DNA of 64,000 bases, taken from contig NZ_CP109130.1 of NCBI RefSeq assembly GCF_035917975.1, forward strand, positions 7,750,001-7,814,000, read 5' to 3'. The translations under genes and the position numbers were made by a program. This stretch comes from Streptosporangium sp. NBC_01756 (GTDB lineage: Bacteria > Actinomycetota > Actinomycetes > Streptosporangiales > Streptosporangiaceae). This document shows, in pieces, positions 16,812-26,168 of the stretch. Numbering within the stretch: position 1 is the first letter of the stretch; the number at the start of each line of letters is the position of its first letter. The notes under the pieces were generated by a model. It ran no database searches. It saw nothing but the letters and a program-made list of their open reading frames with translations, and was not told where the DNA came from.

Positions 16812-18110
16812 ATGATGCGGCGAGCCTTCTCGGCTGCGACGATCGTCGCCGCCCTCGCCCTGGCGGTCTCCGCCTGCGGTGGCGGTACCGATGATCCGGC
16901 GGCGGCGCCCGCCCAGTCGGCCGCGGCCGATCCGTCGAAGGTCAGCGGCGAGATCACCTGGTGGGACACCGTCCGGCCGGACAGTGAGGGCCCGACGTTC
17001 CAGGCGCTCATCAAGGAATTCGCGGCGAAGTACCCCAATATCAAGGTCAAGTATGTCAACGTCCCCTCGGACCAGGCGCAGGGCCAGTTCCAGACCGCCG
17101 CTCAGGCCGGCACCGGGGCGCCGGACGTGATCCGCTCCGAGGTGGCCTGGACCGCGCAGTTCGCCTCCCTCGGCTACCTCCAGCCGCTGGACGGCACGCG
17201 CGCCGTGGAGAACGAGTCCGACTTCATGCCCAGCCCGCTGAGCAGCACCAAGTACAACGGCAAGGCCTATGCCGTGCCGCAGGTCACCGACACCCTGGCG
17301 CTGCTCTACAACAAGAAGCTCCTGGAGAAGGCCGGCTACGACAAGGCTCCCACCACGGTGGAGGAGCTCAAGAAGGTCGCGCTCGACGTCAAGTCCAAGA
17401 CGGGCGTCAACGGTCTCGCGCTCAACGTCGACTCCTACTTCCTGCTGCCGTTCATGTACGGCGAGGGCGGGGACCTCCTCGACGTCCAGAACAAGAAGAT
17501 CGTCGTGAACTCCCCGGCCAACGTGAAGGCCATGGCGACGGTCGCCGACCTGATCACCTCCGGCGCCGCGCCCAAGCCCGCCACCCAGGACAGCTACGCC
17601 AACGCCATGACCGCCCTCAAGGACGGCAAGGCAGCGATGATCTACAACGGCCCCTGGGCGTTGTCGGAGGTCTACCAGGGCAAGGAGTTCAAGGACAAGG
17701 CCAACCTCGGCATCGCCCCCGTCCCCGCGGGCTCCGCCAAGGCCGGTGCCCCCACGGGCGGCTGGAACCTGGCCATCTACGCCGGTTCCAAGAACCTGGA
17801 CGCCTCCTACGAGTTCGTCCGCTTCATGAGCACCGCCGAGGCCCAGGCCAAGGTCGCCAAGGAGATCAGCCTCCTGCCGACCCGCACCTCCGCCTACGAC
17901 AACCCCGACGTCCAGGGCAACAAGGACGTCGCCACCTTCAAGCCGATCATCGACACGGCGGTCGCGCGGCCGTGGATCCCCGAGGGCGGCCAGCTCTTCC
18001 AGCCGCTGCTTGAGGGCTACCAGGCGATCGTGGGCGGCAAGACGACCCCCGAGGACATGCTCAAGAAGGTCGACAGCGACTACCACGGCATCTTCAAGGA
18101 CTGGAGCTGA
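16812..18110 (+). CDS. malE: Maltose/maltodextrin ABC transporter, substrate-binding lipoprotein
   Basis: A 432-residue solute-binding protein. The signal ends in a lipobox (LAVSACGG), so it is a lipoprotein held at the outer face of the membrane. The mature part is a family 1 (MalE-type) binding protein: GEITWWDTVRPDSEGPTFQALIKEFAAKYPNIKVKYVN, PDVIRSEVAW, YAVPQVTDTLALLYNKKLLEKAGYDKAPTT and AAMIYNGPWALSEV. Two ATG codons (16812 and 16815) follow GAGGAG; the second has better spacing. It starts a five-gene unit with two permeases, a glucosidase and a LacI regulator, which points to maltose or maltodextrin uptake. Confidence 0.93.
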   Translation: MMRRAFSAATIVAALALAVSACGGGTDDPAAAPAQSAAADPSKVSGEITWWDTVRPDSEGPTFQALIKEFAAKYPNIKVKYVNVPSDQAQGQFQTAAQAGTGAPDVIRSEVAWTAQFASLGYLQPLDGTRAVENESDFMPSPLSSTKYNGKAYAVPQVTDTLALLYNKKLLEKAGYDKAPTTVEELKKVALDVKSKTGVNGLALNVDSYFLLPFMYGEGGDLLDVQNKKIVVNSPANVKAMATVADLITSGAAPKPATQDSYANAMTALKDGKAAMIYNGPWALSEVYQGKEFKDKANLGIAPVPAGSAKAGAPTGGWNLAIYAGSKNLDASYEFVRFMSTAEAQAKVAKEISLLPTRTSAYDNPDVQGNKDVATFKPIIDTAVARPWIPEGGQLFQPLLEGYQAIVGGKTTPEDMLKKVDSDYHGIFKDWS

Positions 18111-18113
18111 CCC

Positions 18114-19127
18114 GTGGCGCTCTCGACTGGACGTGTGAACGGCACGACCAGCGACCGGGCCGCGGACGCCACCGGCGTCCGCGGCCCGGGCCGCCGTGAG
18201 AAGGCCGGCACCGTCCGCCGGGCGATGGCCCGGTACTGGTACGCCTGGGTCATGGTCGCCCCGGTGGTCCTGGTCACCGGCCTGCTGATCGGCTGGCCGC
18301 TGGCCCGGGGGGTCTACCTGTCCCTCACCGATGCCACCGAGGCCACCATGGGCCGGACGATCGGTGTCAACGTCATCCCCTCGACCTATGAGTTCGTCGG
18401 GCTCGAGAACTACGTCTCGATTCTGGGCAGCGGCCTGTTCTGGGAGAAGCTGATCTGGACGGTCGTCTGGACCGTCGCGTGCGTCGGCCTCCACTACGGC
18501 CTCGGCCTCGGTCTGGCCATGCTGCTCAACCGCAAGCTGAGGTTCCGTTCCACCTACCGGCTGCTGCTGATCCTGCCCTGGGCGATCCCCGGGTTCGTGG
18601 CCGCGTTCATCTGGCGTTACCTCTACAACAGCGACTACGGCGTCATCAACGCGATGCTGAAGGCGGCCGGGTTCGGGGCGGTCGGCTGGCTCGACGACCC
18701 GACCACGGCGAAGATCGCGGTGATCGCGGTCAACGTCTGGATGGGTGTGCCGTTCATGATGGTCGCCGTCCTCGGCGGCCTCCAGTCGATCCCCGGCGAG
18801 CTCTACGAGGCGGCCGAGATGGACGGCGCGACACCGTGGCAGCGGTTCCGCCACATCACCGTCCCCGGCCTGCGTACGGTGTCGAGCACCGTCGTCCTGC
18901 TGGGCACGATCTGGACGTTCAACATGTTCCCGGTGATCTTCCTGATCACCCGGGGAGGACCGGGCAGCTCCACGGAGATCCTGGTCACCTACGCCTACCG
19001 CGAGGCCTTCACCAGCATCCGCAACTACTCGGGCTCCGCCGCCTGGGGAGTGATCATCCTGCTGCTGCTCGTCGTGCTGGCCCTGGTCTACCGTCGCGCG
19101 CTGCGCAGGCAGGGGGAGGTCTGGTGA
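18114..19127 (+). CDS. malF: Maltose/maltodextrin ABC permease, MalF-type
   Basis: A 337-residue permease with six or more membrane helices. After a polar N-terminal tail, helix 1 is WYAWVMVAPVVLVTGLLIGWPL. The cytoplasmic EAA loop, which docks the ATPase, reads ELYEAAEMDGATPWQRFRHITVPGLR. It starts with GTG three bases after the binding-protein stop and overlaps the next permease by four bases (GTGA), so all three are translated together. The family and order match sugar transporters of the MalFG type. Confidence 0.93.
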   Translation: MALSTGRVNGTTSDRAADATGVRGPGRREKAGTVRRAMARYWYAWVMVAPVVLVTGLLIGWPLARGVYLSLTDATEATMGRTIGVNVIPSTYEFVGLENYVSILGSGLFWEKLIWTVVWTVACVGLHYGLGLGLAMLLNRKLRFRSTYRLLLILPWAIPGFVAAFIWRYLYNSDYGVINAMLKAAGFGAVGWLDDPTTAKIAVIAVNVWMGVPFMMVAVLGGLQSIPGELYEAAEMDGATPWQRFRHITVPGLRTVSSTVVLLGTIWTFNMFPVIFLITRGGPGSSTEILVTYAYREAFTSIRNYSGSAAWGVIILLLLVVLALVYRRALRRQGEVW

Positions 19128-19996
19128 GCTCGACCACCGCAGGTTCCACCGGACGCGCGCGGGGACGCAACGAGCGCGGCGTCGGCAGGTCGATCCTGCT
19201 GCACGTCACCCTCGTCGCCGCGTCGCTGGTCTCGATCTTCCCCATCGTGTGGCTGATCCTGACCTCGCTCAAACCGCGTGACGGCTGGCTCTCCACCGAG
19301 CTGGAGCTGTTCAACCAGCCGTCGCTGGACAACTACACCCGGGTGCTGACCGAGACGCAGTTCCCGACCTGGCTGCTCAACTCGGTGATCGCCGCCGGGC
19401 TCACCACGATCCTCGGCGTGTTCCTGGCCTCCACCACCGGATACGCGATCAGCAGGTTCCGCTTCCCGGGGCACCGGGGGGTCATGTGGATGCTGCTGAT
19501 CACCCAGATGTTCCCGGTGGCCATCCTGATCGTCCCGCTCTACAACCTGATGGCCGGGCTCGGCCTGCTCAACCAGATTCCCGGCCTGGTCATCGCCTAC
19601 ATGACGGTCTCGGTGCCGTTCTGCGCGTGGATGATGAAGAGCTACTTCGACTCCATCCCGAGGGAGATCGACGAGGCGGGAATGGTCGATGGTCTGACCC
19701 CGTTCGGTACGTTCTGGCGGGTCATCCTGCCGCTGGCCCGGCCGAGCCTGGCCGTCACCGCCTTCTACTCCTTCATGACCGCCTGGGGTGAGGTCGCCTA
19801 CGCCTCGGTCTTCATGTCGCAGGAGGAGAAGCGCACCCTCGGTGTCGGCCTGCAGCAGTTCGTCGGCCAGCACTGGTCCGACTGGGGGCTGCTGACCGCC
19901 TCGGCCGTGCTGATCGCGGTGCCGGCCTCGATCGTCTTCCTGCTCGTGCAGCGGCATCTGGTCGCCGGGCTTACCGCAGGCGCCACCAAGTCGTGA
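19124..19996 (+). CDS. malG: Maltose/maltodextrin ABC permease, MalG-type
   Basis: A 290-residue permease starting at GTG 19124 after AGGGGGAGG. Helices include LHVTLVAASLVSIFPIVWLIL and WMLLITQMFPVAILIVPLYNLM. The EAA loop is EIDEAGMVDGLTPFGTFWRVILPLARP. It pairs with the MalF-type protein to make the membrane channel. The gap to the glucosidase is only 49 bp, and no terminator is seen, so transcription probably continues. Confidence 0.93.
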   Translation: MSSTTAGSTGRARGRNERGVGRSILLHVTLVAASLVSIFPIVWLILTSLKPRDGWLSTELELFNQPSLDNYTRVLTETQFPTWLLNSVIAAGLTTILGVFLASTTGYAISRFRFPGHRGVMWMLLITQMFPVAILIVPLYNLMAGLGLLNQIPGLVIAYMTVSVPFCAWMMKSYFDSIPREIDEAGMVDGLTPFGTFWRVILPLARPSLAVTAFYSFMTAWGEVAYASVFMSQEEKRTLGVGLQQFVGQHWSDWGLLTASAVLIAVPASIVFLLVQRHLVAGLTAGATKS

Positions 19997-20045
19997 CATC
20001 ACCGTACTATCACGTCCTGATATGTCACTTGATCGGGGGACCAAT

Positions 20046-21662
20046 ATGACCGAGCTCATCCAGGCGGGCCACGCCAGCGAGACCGCCACCCGATGGTGGC
20101 GTGACGCGGTGATCTACCAGGTCTACGTGCGCAGCTTCGCCGACGGAAACGGCGACGGCATCGGTGACCTGCTGGGTGTGCGGAGCCGACTGAGGTACCT
20201 GGCCGACCTGGGGGTCGACGCCATCTGGCTGACCCCTTTCTACACCTCGCCGATGGCCGATTTCGGGTATGACGTGGCGGACTACCGGGACGTGGATCCG
20301 ATCTTCGGATCGCTGGCCGACGCCAGGGCGCTGATCGACGACGCGCACCGGCACGGCCTGCGGGTGATCTTTGACGTCGTGCCCAACCACACCTCCGACA
20401 GGCACATGTGGTTCCAGCAGGCCGTGGCCGCCGGGCCGGGCAGTCCCGAGCGGGAGCGCTACATCTTCCGCCAGGGCAAGGGGGAGAACGGGGAGCTGCC
20501 CCCCAACGACTGGGAGTCGGTCTTCGGCGGTCCCGCCTGGACCCGGCTGCCCGACGGTGAGTGGTACCTCCGCCTGTTCGCCCCCGAGCAGCCCGACCTG
20601 AACTGGGAGAACCCCGAGGTCCACGAGGAGTTCGCGTCGGTCCTGCGGTTCTGGCTCGACCTGGGAGCGGACGGCTTCCGCGTCGACGTCGCCCACGGCA
20701 TGGTCAAGGCCGAGGGCCTGCCCGACGTCGGCCACCCCGACCAGGTCAGGATGATCGGCTCCGACGTGGTCCCGTTCTTCGACCAGGACGGCGTGCACGA
20801 GATCCACCGCGCCTGGCGCAGGCTGCTCGACTCCTACCCGGGTGAGCGGATCGGCGTCGCCGAGGCGTGGGCGCCGTCCCCGCAGCGGCTGGCCGACTAC
20901 GTCCGCCCGGACGAGCTGCACCAGGCGTTCAACTTCCACTTCCTCACCACCCCGTGGGACGCGGCCAGGTTCCGTGCGGTGATCACCGAGTCGCTGGCCA
21001 CGGCCGCACTGGTCGGCGCGCCCAGCACCTGGGTGCTGTCCAACCACGACGTCAAGCGGCATCTCACCCGCTACGGCGGCGGCGAGACCGGCCTGCGCCG
21101 CTCGCGCGCGGCCGCCCTGCTGATGCTCTCCCTGCCCGGCTCGACCTACGTCTACCAGGGCGAGGAGCTCGGCCTGCCGGAGGTCCTCGACCTGCCGGAG
21201 GAGCTCCAGCGCGACCCGCAGCGGCTGCGCAACCCCGACGACGGCCGCGACGGCTGCCGGGTTCCCATCCCGTGGGCCGACGTCGAGCCGCACTTCGGCT
21301 TCAGCCTGCCGGGCATCGAGGAGTCGTGGCTGCCCATGCCCGCCTCCTGGGGGCCGCTCAGCGTCCAGTCCCAGCTGCGCGACCCGCACTCCGCACTGCG
21401 CCTCTACCGGGCGGCGCTGGAGATCAGGAAGGCCCGCCGGGCCTTCGGTGACGCGCCGCTGACCTGGCTGGACTCACCCGAGGGGACGTTGGTCTTCAAC
21501 CGGGGCGAGGAGTTCGCCTGCACGGTCAACCTGACCGGCGAGCCGGTCGAACTGCCCCTTCCCGGCAAAGTTCTGCTGGCCAGCGCCGAGCCGGCCGTCG
21601 ACGGTGACGTGGTACGGCTCGCACCCGACTCCGCCGTCTGGTGGGAACGCGATGCCGTATAA
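20046..21662 (+). CDS. GH13 alpha-glucosidase (oligo-alpha-glucosidase type)
   Basis: A 538-residue cytoplasmic glycoside hydrolase of family 13. Conserved regions appear in order: DVVPNHTS (region I) near 108, GFRVDVAHG (region II, nucleophile Asp) near 210, GVAEAW (region III, acid/base Glu) near 275 and LSNHD (region IV) near 335. A short beta-sandwich domain follows at the C-terminus. ATG at 20046 after GGGGGA is chosen over an upstream in-frame codon at 20022. Placed after the transporter genes, it would cleave imported maltose or maltodextrin to glucose. It overlaps the LacI gene start by 11 bp. Confidence 0.92.
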   Translation: MTELIQAGHASETATRWWRDAVIYQVYVRSFADGNGDGIGDLLGVRSRLRYLADLGVDAIWLTPFYTSPMADFGYDVADYRDVDPIFGSLADARALIDDAHRHGLRVIFDVVPNHTSDRHMWFQQAVAAGPGSPERERYIFRQGKGENGELPPNDWESVFGGPAWTRLPDGEWYLRLFAPEQPDLNWENPEVHEEFASVLRFWLDLGADGFRVDVAHGMVKAEGLPDVGHPDQVRMIGSDVVPFFDQDGVHEIHRAWRRLLDSYPGERIGVAEAWAPSPQRLADYVRPDELHQAFNFHFLTTPWDAARFRAVITESLATAALVGAPSTWVLSNHDVKRHLTRYGGGETGLRRSRAAALLMLSLPGSTYVYQGEELGLPEVLDLPEELQRDPQRLRNPDDGRDGCRVPIPWADVEPHFGFSLPGIEESWLPMPASWGPLSVQSQLRDPHSALRLYRAALEIRKARRAFGDAPLTWLDSPEGTLVFNRGEEFACTVNLTGEPVELPLPGKVLLASAEPAVDGDVVRLAPDSAVWWERDAV

Positions 21663-22701
21663 CGGCGGCTCGGCGGGGAACGGCGTGGCCCGGCTGGCCG
21701 ACATCGCCGCGCAGGCGGGGGTCAGCGAGGCCACGGTCAGCCGGGTGCTCAACGGCAAGCCGGGTGTCTCCGCCGCCACCCGGCAGGCCGTCCTGGTCGC
21801 ACTGGACCTGATGGGGTATGAGCGTCCGCAGCGGTTGCGCCAGCGCAGCAACGGGCTGATCGGCCTGGTCACCCCGGAGCTGGACAACCCGATCTTCCCG
21901 GCGTTCGCCCAGGCCTTCGAGAAGACCCTGACCCAGCACGGCTACACCCCGCTGCTGTGCACCCAGCTCCCCGGCGGCGCGGTGGAGGACGAGTTCACCG
22001 AGCTCCTCGTGGAGCGGGGGGTCAGCGGCATCATCTTCGTCTCCGGGCTGCACGCCGACACCACCGCGCGCTCCGACCGCTACACCCAGCTCATCGGGCA
22101 GGGCGTGCCCATCGTCCTGCTCAACGGGCACGCCGACGACGTCCCGGCGCCGTTCATCTCTCCGGACGATCGGGCGGCGGCGCGGTTGGCCGTGCAGCAT
22201 CTGGTGGATCTGGGGCATGAGCGGATCGGTCTGGCGGTGGGGCCGCGCCGGTTCGTGCCGGTGATCCGTAAGATCGAGGGTTATCGGCAGGCGATGGCGC
22301 AGTTGCTGGGGGCGACCGAGGTGGACGGGTTGATCTCGCATTCGTTGTTCTCGGTGGAGGGTGGGCAGGCGGCGGCGGCGCAGTTGCTGGAGCGTGGTTG
22401 TACCGGGATCGTGTGTGCGTCGGATCTGATGGCGTTGGGTGCGATCCGGGCCTGCCGGGATCGGGGGTTGTCGGTGCCGGGGGAGGTGTCGGTGGTGGGG
22501 TATGACGATTCGCCGTTGATCGCGTTCACCGACCCGCCGCTGACCACCGTGCGCCAGCCCGTGCAGTCGATGGTGACCGCCGCGGTGCACACCCTGCTGG
22601 AGGCCGTCTCGGGCGCGCCCGCACAGCAGTCCGAGCTCATCTTCCAACCGGAGTTCATCGTCCGGGGCTCGACGGGCTCGGGTCCGAAGGTCGTCCGCTG
22701 A
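21652..22701 (+). CDS. malR: LacI family regulator of the maltose operon (paralogue A)
   Basis: A 349-residue LacI-type repressor. The helix-turn-helix is ARLADIAAQAGVSEATVSRVLNGKPGV; the hinge region YERPQRLRQRS follows, then the sugar-binding periplasmic-type domain with FISPDDRAAARLAVQHLVDLGHERIG. ATG at 21652 overlaps the glucosidase stop. It probably represses the operon until maltose or a product binds. Three blocks of its DNA (21689-21767, 21802-21914, 22146-22554) are base-for-base identical to the second LacI gene at 25104; the third block has distinctly more T/G at third positions than the rest. This suggests recent gene conversion. Confidence 0.9.
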   Translation: MPYNGGSAGNGVARLADIAAQAGVSEATVSRVLNGKPGVSAATRQAVLVALDLMGYERPQRLRQRSNGLIGLVTPELDNPIFPAFAQAFEKTLTQHGYTPLLCTQLPGGAVEDEFTELLVERGVSGIIFVSGLHADTTARSDRYTQLIGQGVPIVLLNGHADDVPAPFISPDDRAAARLAVQHLVDLGHERIGLAVGPRRFVPVIRKIEGYRQAMAQLLGATEVDGLISHSLFSVEGGQAAAAQLLERGCTGIVCASDLMALGAIRACRDRGLSVPGEVSVVGYDDSPLIAFTDPPLTTVRQPVQSMVTAAVHTLLEAVSGAPAQQSELIFQPEFIVRGSTGSGPKVVR

Positions 22702-22824
22702 GGTTTTCCGCTGGAGGCCGGCCGGTCTGACATTTCCGGACAGCAGGCATTATTTTTGACATATTCCGGGAACATCCGTGAAACCTGTCTAGGACACCCT
22801 GATGTCCAGAGAGAGGTGATCGAA

Positions 22825-23457
22825 ATGATGGTGCGGCTACGGGTGTCCTTTCCCGACCGCCCGGGTGCGCTGGGCCAGGTGGCCCGGGTGCTCGGCACGC
22901 TGGGAGCCGACATTCTCCAGGTCACGGTCCTGGAACGGCAGACAGGCCGGGCCGTGGACGACTTCACCGTCTCCTGGCCCGGTACGGTCGACGCCGACAC
23001 CGTCCGGGAACGGCTTTCGGCCGTCCCCGGAATACGGGTCGAGGCCGTCTGGCCCACCCGCGAGATCCCCGGCAGCGCTCCGGACTACGATCTGCTGAAA
23101 CACGTCGCGACCGATCCGGGCAGGGCCTTCGCCACCCTGGTGGACGCCGTGCCCGACCTGGTGAGCGCCGAATGGGCGGTCACCGTGGACTCCGGGACCG
23201 GTGAACTCGTCCACCGCAGCTGGCAGGCCCCGTCCTCGCTCGACGGAGCGGGCGGCCTCGCCGGTGTCAAGGCGGCCGATCTCACGCCCCTGCGCCCCGC
23301 CACCCTCGACGCGGGCCGCTACCGGCTGATGAGCCTTCCCATACCGGACACGCACCTGCACCTCATCCTCGCCCGGACCGAGGGGTCGTCCTTCCACCGG
23401 GCGGAGATGGACCGTGCCATCCGCATCGTCGAGGTCGTCTCCATCATCGGCCGCTGA
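22825..23457 (+). CDS. ACT domain protein
   Basis: A 210-residue protein whose first 75 residues are an ACT fold (RLRVSFPDRPGALGQVARVLGTLGADILQVTVLER), a small-ligand sensing domain usually for amino acids. The rest (residues about 90-210) is an alpha/beta region with WAVTVDSGTGELVHRSW and LMSLPIPDTHLHLILARTEG, of no known family. ATG at 22825 follows GAGAGGTG. No enzyme domain is attached, so it may be a free-standing regulator. It is convergent with the ABC ATPase gene and probably not part of the sugar operon. Confidence 0.8.
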   Translation: MMVRLRVSFPDRPGALGQVARVLGTLGADILQVTVLERQTGRAVDDFTVSWPGTVDADTVRERLSAVPGIRVEAVWPTREIPGSAPDYDLLKHVATDPGRAFATLVDAVPDLVSAEWAVTVDSGTGELVHRSWQAPSSLDGAGGLAGVKAADLTPLRPATLDAGRYRLMSLPIPDTHLHLILARTEGSSFHRAEMDRAIRIVEVVSIIGR

Positions 23458-23503
23458 TCCCGCGCCATGCGGGTACGGCTTGCCGCGCGGGTACGGGGGC
23501 GGG

Positions 23504-24796
23504 TCAGCGGTGCGGGGGGTCGATGCGGGAACCGTCCATGGCGAAGAGCATCAGGCGCGTGACGTCGACGCCCACCCGGGCAGGTTCGCCGCTCCGCCAG
23601 ACGGGGCGGCCGCCGAGACGGACGATCAGGTCGGCTCGGCGGTGGGTGCCGCCGGCGATCTGCTCCTGCGCCTGCTGGGGTTCGGATTCGGAGTCGAACC
23701 CGGAGCCGGGCAGCAGGCGCCGCAGGACCGCCCGGGCCCGGCTGCCCGGAGCGGAGGCGGCCAGGTCGCGCGCCTTGTGGCGGGGATCGGGGGGCTCGGG
23801 GACGACCACGGAGGGGATGCCGCTCTCGACGTAGGCGAGCCACTCGTGACCGTGGTACTCCAGTGCCCGGACCCGGCCGAGGAAGGTGGGGCCCTCGAAC
23901 GTCTCGGGGACCGGGGCGAGGCAGTCCGGACGGAGGCCGACGATGATCTGGTGGCCGACGTGCTGGGAGATCGCGTAGGCCCGGGGATCGGTCCAGGGGA
24001 TCGTGATCTGGTGCACTCCGAAGTCCAGCAGGATGAACTGGTTCTGCGGGGTGCGGACGGTGGCCGCGAGCAGATTGATCTGCTGGGAGCTGAGGAAGGC
24101 GGCGGTGAAGGCGGTGGCCGGGTCGTTGTAGACCTGGGCGGGGGTGCCGACGTCCTGCAGCACGCCACGGTTCATGATGGCGATCCGGTCGGCCAGCGTC
24201 AGGGCCTCGACCTGGTCATGGGTCACGTAGACCGTGGTCACGCCGAGCGAGCGGACCAGCGAGGAGATCTCCATCCGGAGTTCGGTGCGCATGCCCGCGT
24301 CGAGGTTGGACAGCGGCTCGTCCATCAGGAAGAGCGAGGGCTGGCGGACGATCGCCCTGCCCATCGCGACGCGCTGGCGCTGGCCGCCGGAGAGCGTTCC
24401 AGGGCGACGTTCGAGGGTGTCGTCGATGTGCAGCGCCTTGGACAGCTCCGTCACCCGTTCCCGGACCATCGCCGGATCGGCTTTGGCGATCTCCAGGGGG
24501 AAGGCCATGTTGCCGCGCACCGTCCGGTGCGGGTAGAGCGCGCCGTTCTGGAAGACCATGGCGACGTCGCGGTCGCGCGGCGGGAGATCGTTGGCCAGGT
24601 CGCCGTCCAGCCACAGATCCCCGGCGGTTATCTCCTCCAGGCCCGCGATCATTCGGAGAAGCGTGGACTTGCCGCAGCCGGAGGGCCCCAGCAGCACCAG
24701 GAACTCCCCGTTCTCGGCGCGCAGGTTCATTCGATCAACCGCGAGGTACCCGCCGGGGTAGACCTTGCTCACATTGTCGAGGACGACGGTACTCAT
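23504..24796 (-). CDS. Sugar ABC transporter ATPase, MalK/MsiK-type
   Basis: A 430-residue ATPase. It carries Walker A (GPSGCGKS, near 38), Q-loop (VFQNGALYPH), signature (LSGGQRQR), Walker B (LFLMDEPLSNLD) and the switch His (VYVTHDQ). A C-terminal OB-fold regulatory domain follows, as in MalK, but with an extra low-complexity linker of about 50 residues (PPDPRHKARDLAAS to QEQIAGG). The maltose operon lacks its own ATPase, so this protein probably energises it; it could serve other sugar transporters too, as MsiK does in Streptomyces (inference). Confidence 0.88.
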   Translation of the reverse strand: MSTVVLDNVSKVYPGGYLAVDRMNLRAENGEFLVLLGPSGCGKSTLLRMIAGLEEITAGDLWLDGDLANDLPPRDRDVAMVFQNGALYPHRTVRGNMAFPLEIAKADPAMVRERVTELSKALHIDDTLERRPGTLSGGQRQRVAMGRAIVRQPSLFLMDEPLSNLDAGMRTELRMEISSLVRSLGVTTVYVTHDQVEALTLADRIAIMNRGVLQDVGTPAQVYNDPATAFTAAFLSSQQINLLAATVRTPQNQFILLDFGVHQITIPWTDPRAYAISQHVGHQIIVGLRPDCLAPVPETFEGPTFLGRVRALEYHGHEWLAYVESGIPSVVVPEPPDPRHKARDLAASAPGSRARAVLRRLLPGSGFDSESEPQQAQEQIAGGTHRRADLIVRLGGRPVWRSGEPARVGVDVTRLMLFAMDGSRIDPPHR

Positions 24797-25103
24797 GCGC
24801 GCTCGTTCCTCCCGGACCGTGTTGCCCGGATCCAGCCTTGGGATTGATGAGGTAGTACATCGCGCTACTTGCCCATGTGTCCATAGGTGTTGTTAGAAAT
24901 CGCTCATCTGCCGGTTACTTTGCTATTTCCGACTATTAGGAAAGTTTCAAGTCAGAGGCCATCGGGCCACAACTGGGTCAACGTCTGTAACGACGGGCGG
25001 AGATGTTACGGTTCGCCTAAAGTTTCGGCAGCGTATTTCGCATCCAGGGAGCTGAACTCCGCTTGGCTTGCACCCGGTTCGGCCCCATGGTGAGGTACAT
25101 CTG
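24797..25103. other. Divergent promoter region between the ABC ATPase and the second LacI gene
   Basis: A 307-bp lower-GC gap. Two short motifs, GAAAGTTTCAAGTC (24939-24953 region) and AAAGTTTCGGCAG (25019-25031), resemble the reverse complement of the malE upstream repeat (AAGTTTCTGCAAG). They are candidate sites for the LacI regulators; this is inference. Confidence 0.45.
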
Positions 25104-26168
25104 ATGGACGGTGAACTCACGCACACACCCCGGCCCCGCCCCGACGGCACGGCGACCCGGCTGGCCGACATCGCCGCGCAGGCGGGGGTCAGCGAGGCCA
25201 CGGTCAGCCGGGTGCTCAACGGCAAGCCGGGTGTGTCACAGGGGACCAGGCAGGCGGTGCTGACCGCGCTGGACCTGATGGGGTATGAGCGTCCGCAGCG
25301 GTTGCGCCAGCGCAGCAACGGGCTGATCGGCCTGGTCACCCCGGAGCTGGACAACCCGATCTTCCCGGCGTTCGCCCAGGCGATCGAGAAGGCGCTGACC
25401 CAGCACGGCTACACCCCCGTGCTGTGCACCCAGCTCCCCGGCGGTGCCCCCGAGGACGAGTTCACCGAGCTGCTGATCGATCGCGGGGTCAGCGGCATCG
25501 CCTTCGTCTCCGGGCTGCACGCCGACACCACGGCCAAAATGGACCGTTACGCCCGGCTGACCGACCGGGGGCTGCCGATCGTCCTGCTGGACGGCTACAG
25601 CAACCGGATCGAGGCGCCGTTCATCTCTCCGGACGATCGGGCGGCGGCGCGGTTGGCCGTGCAGCATCTGGTGGATCTGGGGCATGAGCGGATCGGTCTG
25701 GCGGTGGGGCCGCGCCGGTTCGTGCCGGTGATCCGTAAGATCGAGGGTTATCGGCAGGCGATGGCGCAGTTGCTGGGGGCGACCGAGGTGGACGGGTTGA
25801 TCTCGCATTCGTTGTTCTCGGTGGAGGGTGGGCAGGCGGCGGCGGCGCAGTTGCTGGAGCGTGGTTGTACCGGGATCGTGTGTGCGTCGGATCTGATGGC
25901 GTTGGGTGCGATCCGGGCCTGCCGGGATCGGGGGTTGTCGGTGCCGGGGGAGGTGTCGGTGGTGGGGTATGACGATTCGCCGTTGATCGCGTTCACCGAC
26001 CCGCCGCTGACCACCGTGCGCAAACCCATCGGCGCGATGGCCTCGGCCGCCGTGGCGACCCTCCTGGAGGAGATTAACGGCATCCCGAGCAGGCACATCG
26101 AGCTGATGTTCCAGCCCGAGCTGGTCGTGCGCCGCTCAACGGGCTCCGGACCGCTGGTCAACCGCTGA
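25104..26168 (+). CDS. LacI family regulator (paralogue B)
   Basis: A 354-residue LacI-type repressor almost identical to the maltose regulator at 21652. The DNA-binding head (residues about 17-45) is the same residue for residue, so both should bind the same operators. Differences cluster in the region after the hinge (for example VLCTQLPGGAPEDEFTELLIDR), which shapes the N-terminal half of the ligand pocket, and in the last 50 residues. Start ATG at 25104 is preceded by GTGAGG. It precedes a PfkB kinase by 177 bp. It may sense another sugar while binding shared sites. Confidence 0.9.
   Translation: MDGELTHTPRPRPDGTATRLADIAAQAGVSEATVSRVLNGKPGVSQGTRQAVLTALDLMGYERPQRLRQRSNGLIGLVTPELDNPIFPAFAQAIEKALTQHGYTPVLCTQLPGGAPEDEFTELLIDRGVSGIAFVSGLHADTTAKMDRYARLTDRGLPIVLLDGYSNRIEAPFISPDDRAAARLAVQHLVDLGHERIGLAVGPRRFVPVIRKIEGYRQAMAQLLGATEVDGLISHSLFSVEGGQAAAAQLLERGCTGIVCASDLMALGAIRACRDRGLSVPGEVSVVGYDDSPLIAFTDPPLTTVRKPIGAMASAAVATLLEEINGIPSRHIELMFQPELVVRRSTGSGPLVNR

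Noticed and set aside
16800-18854. A 684-codon reverse frame opposite the maltose-binding protein and permease
   Set aside because: Shadow of genuine transporter genes; composition is Arg/Asp/Gly/Val-rich without motifs.
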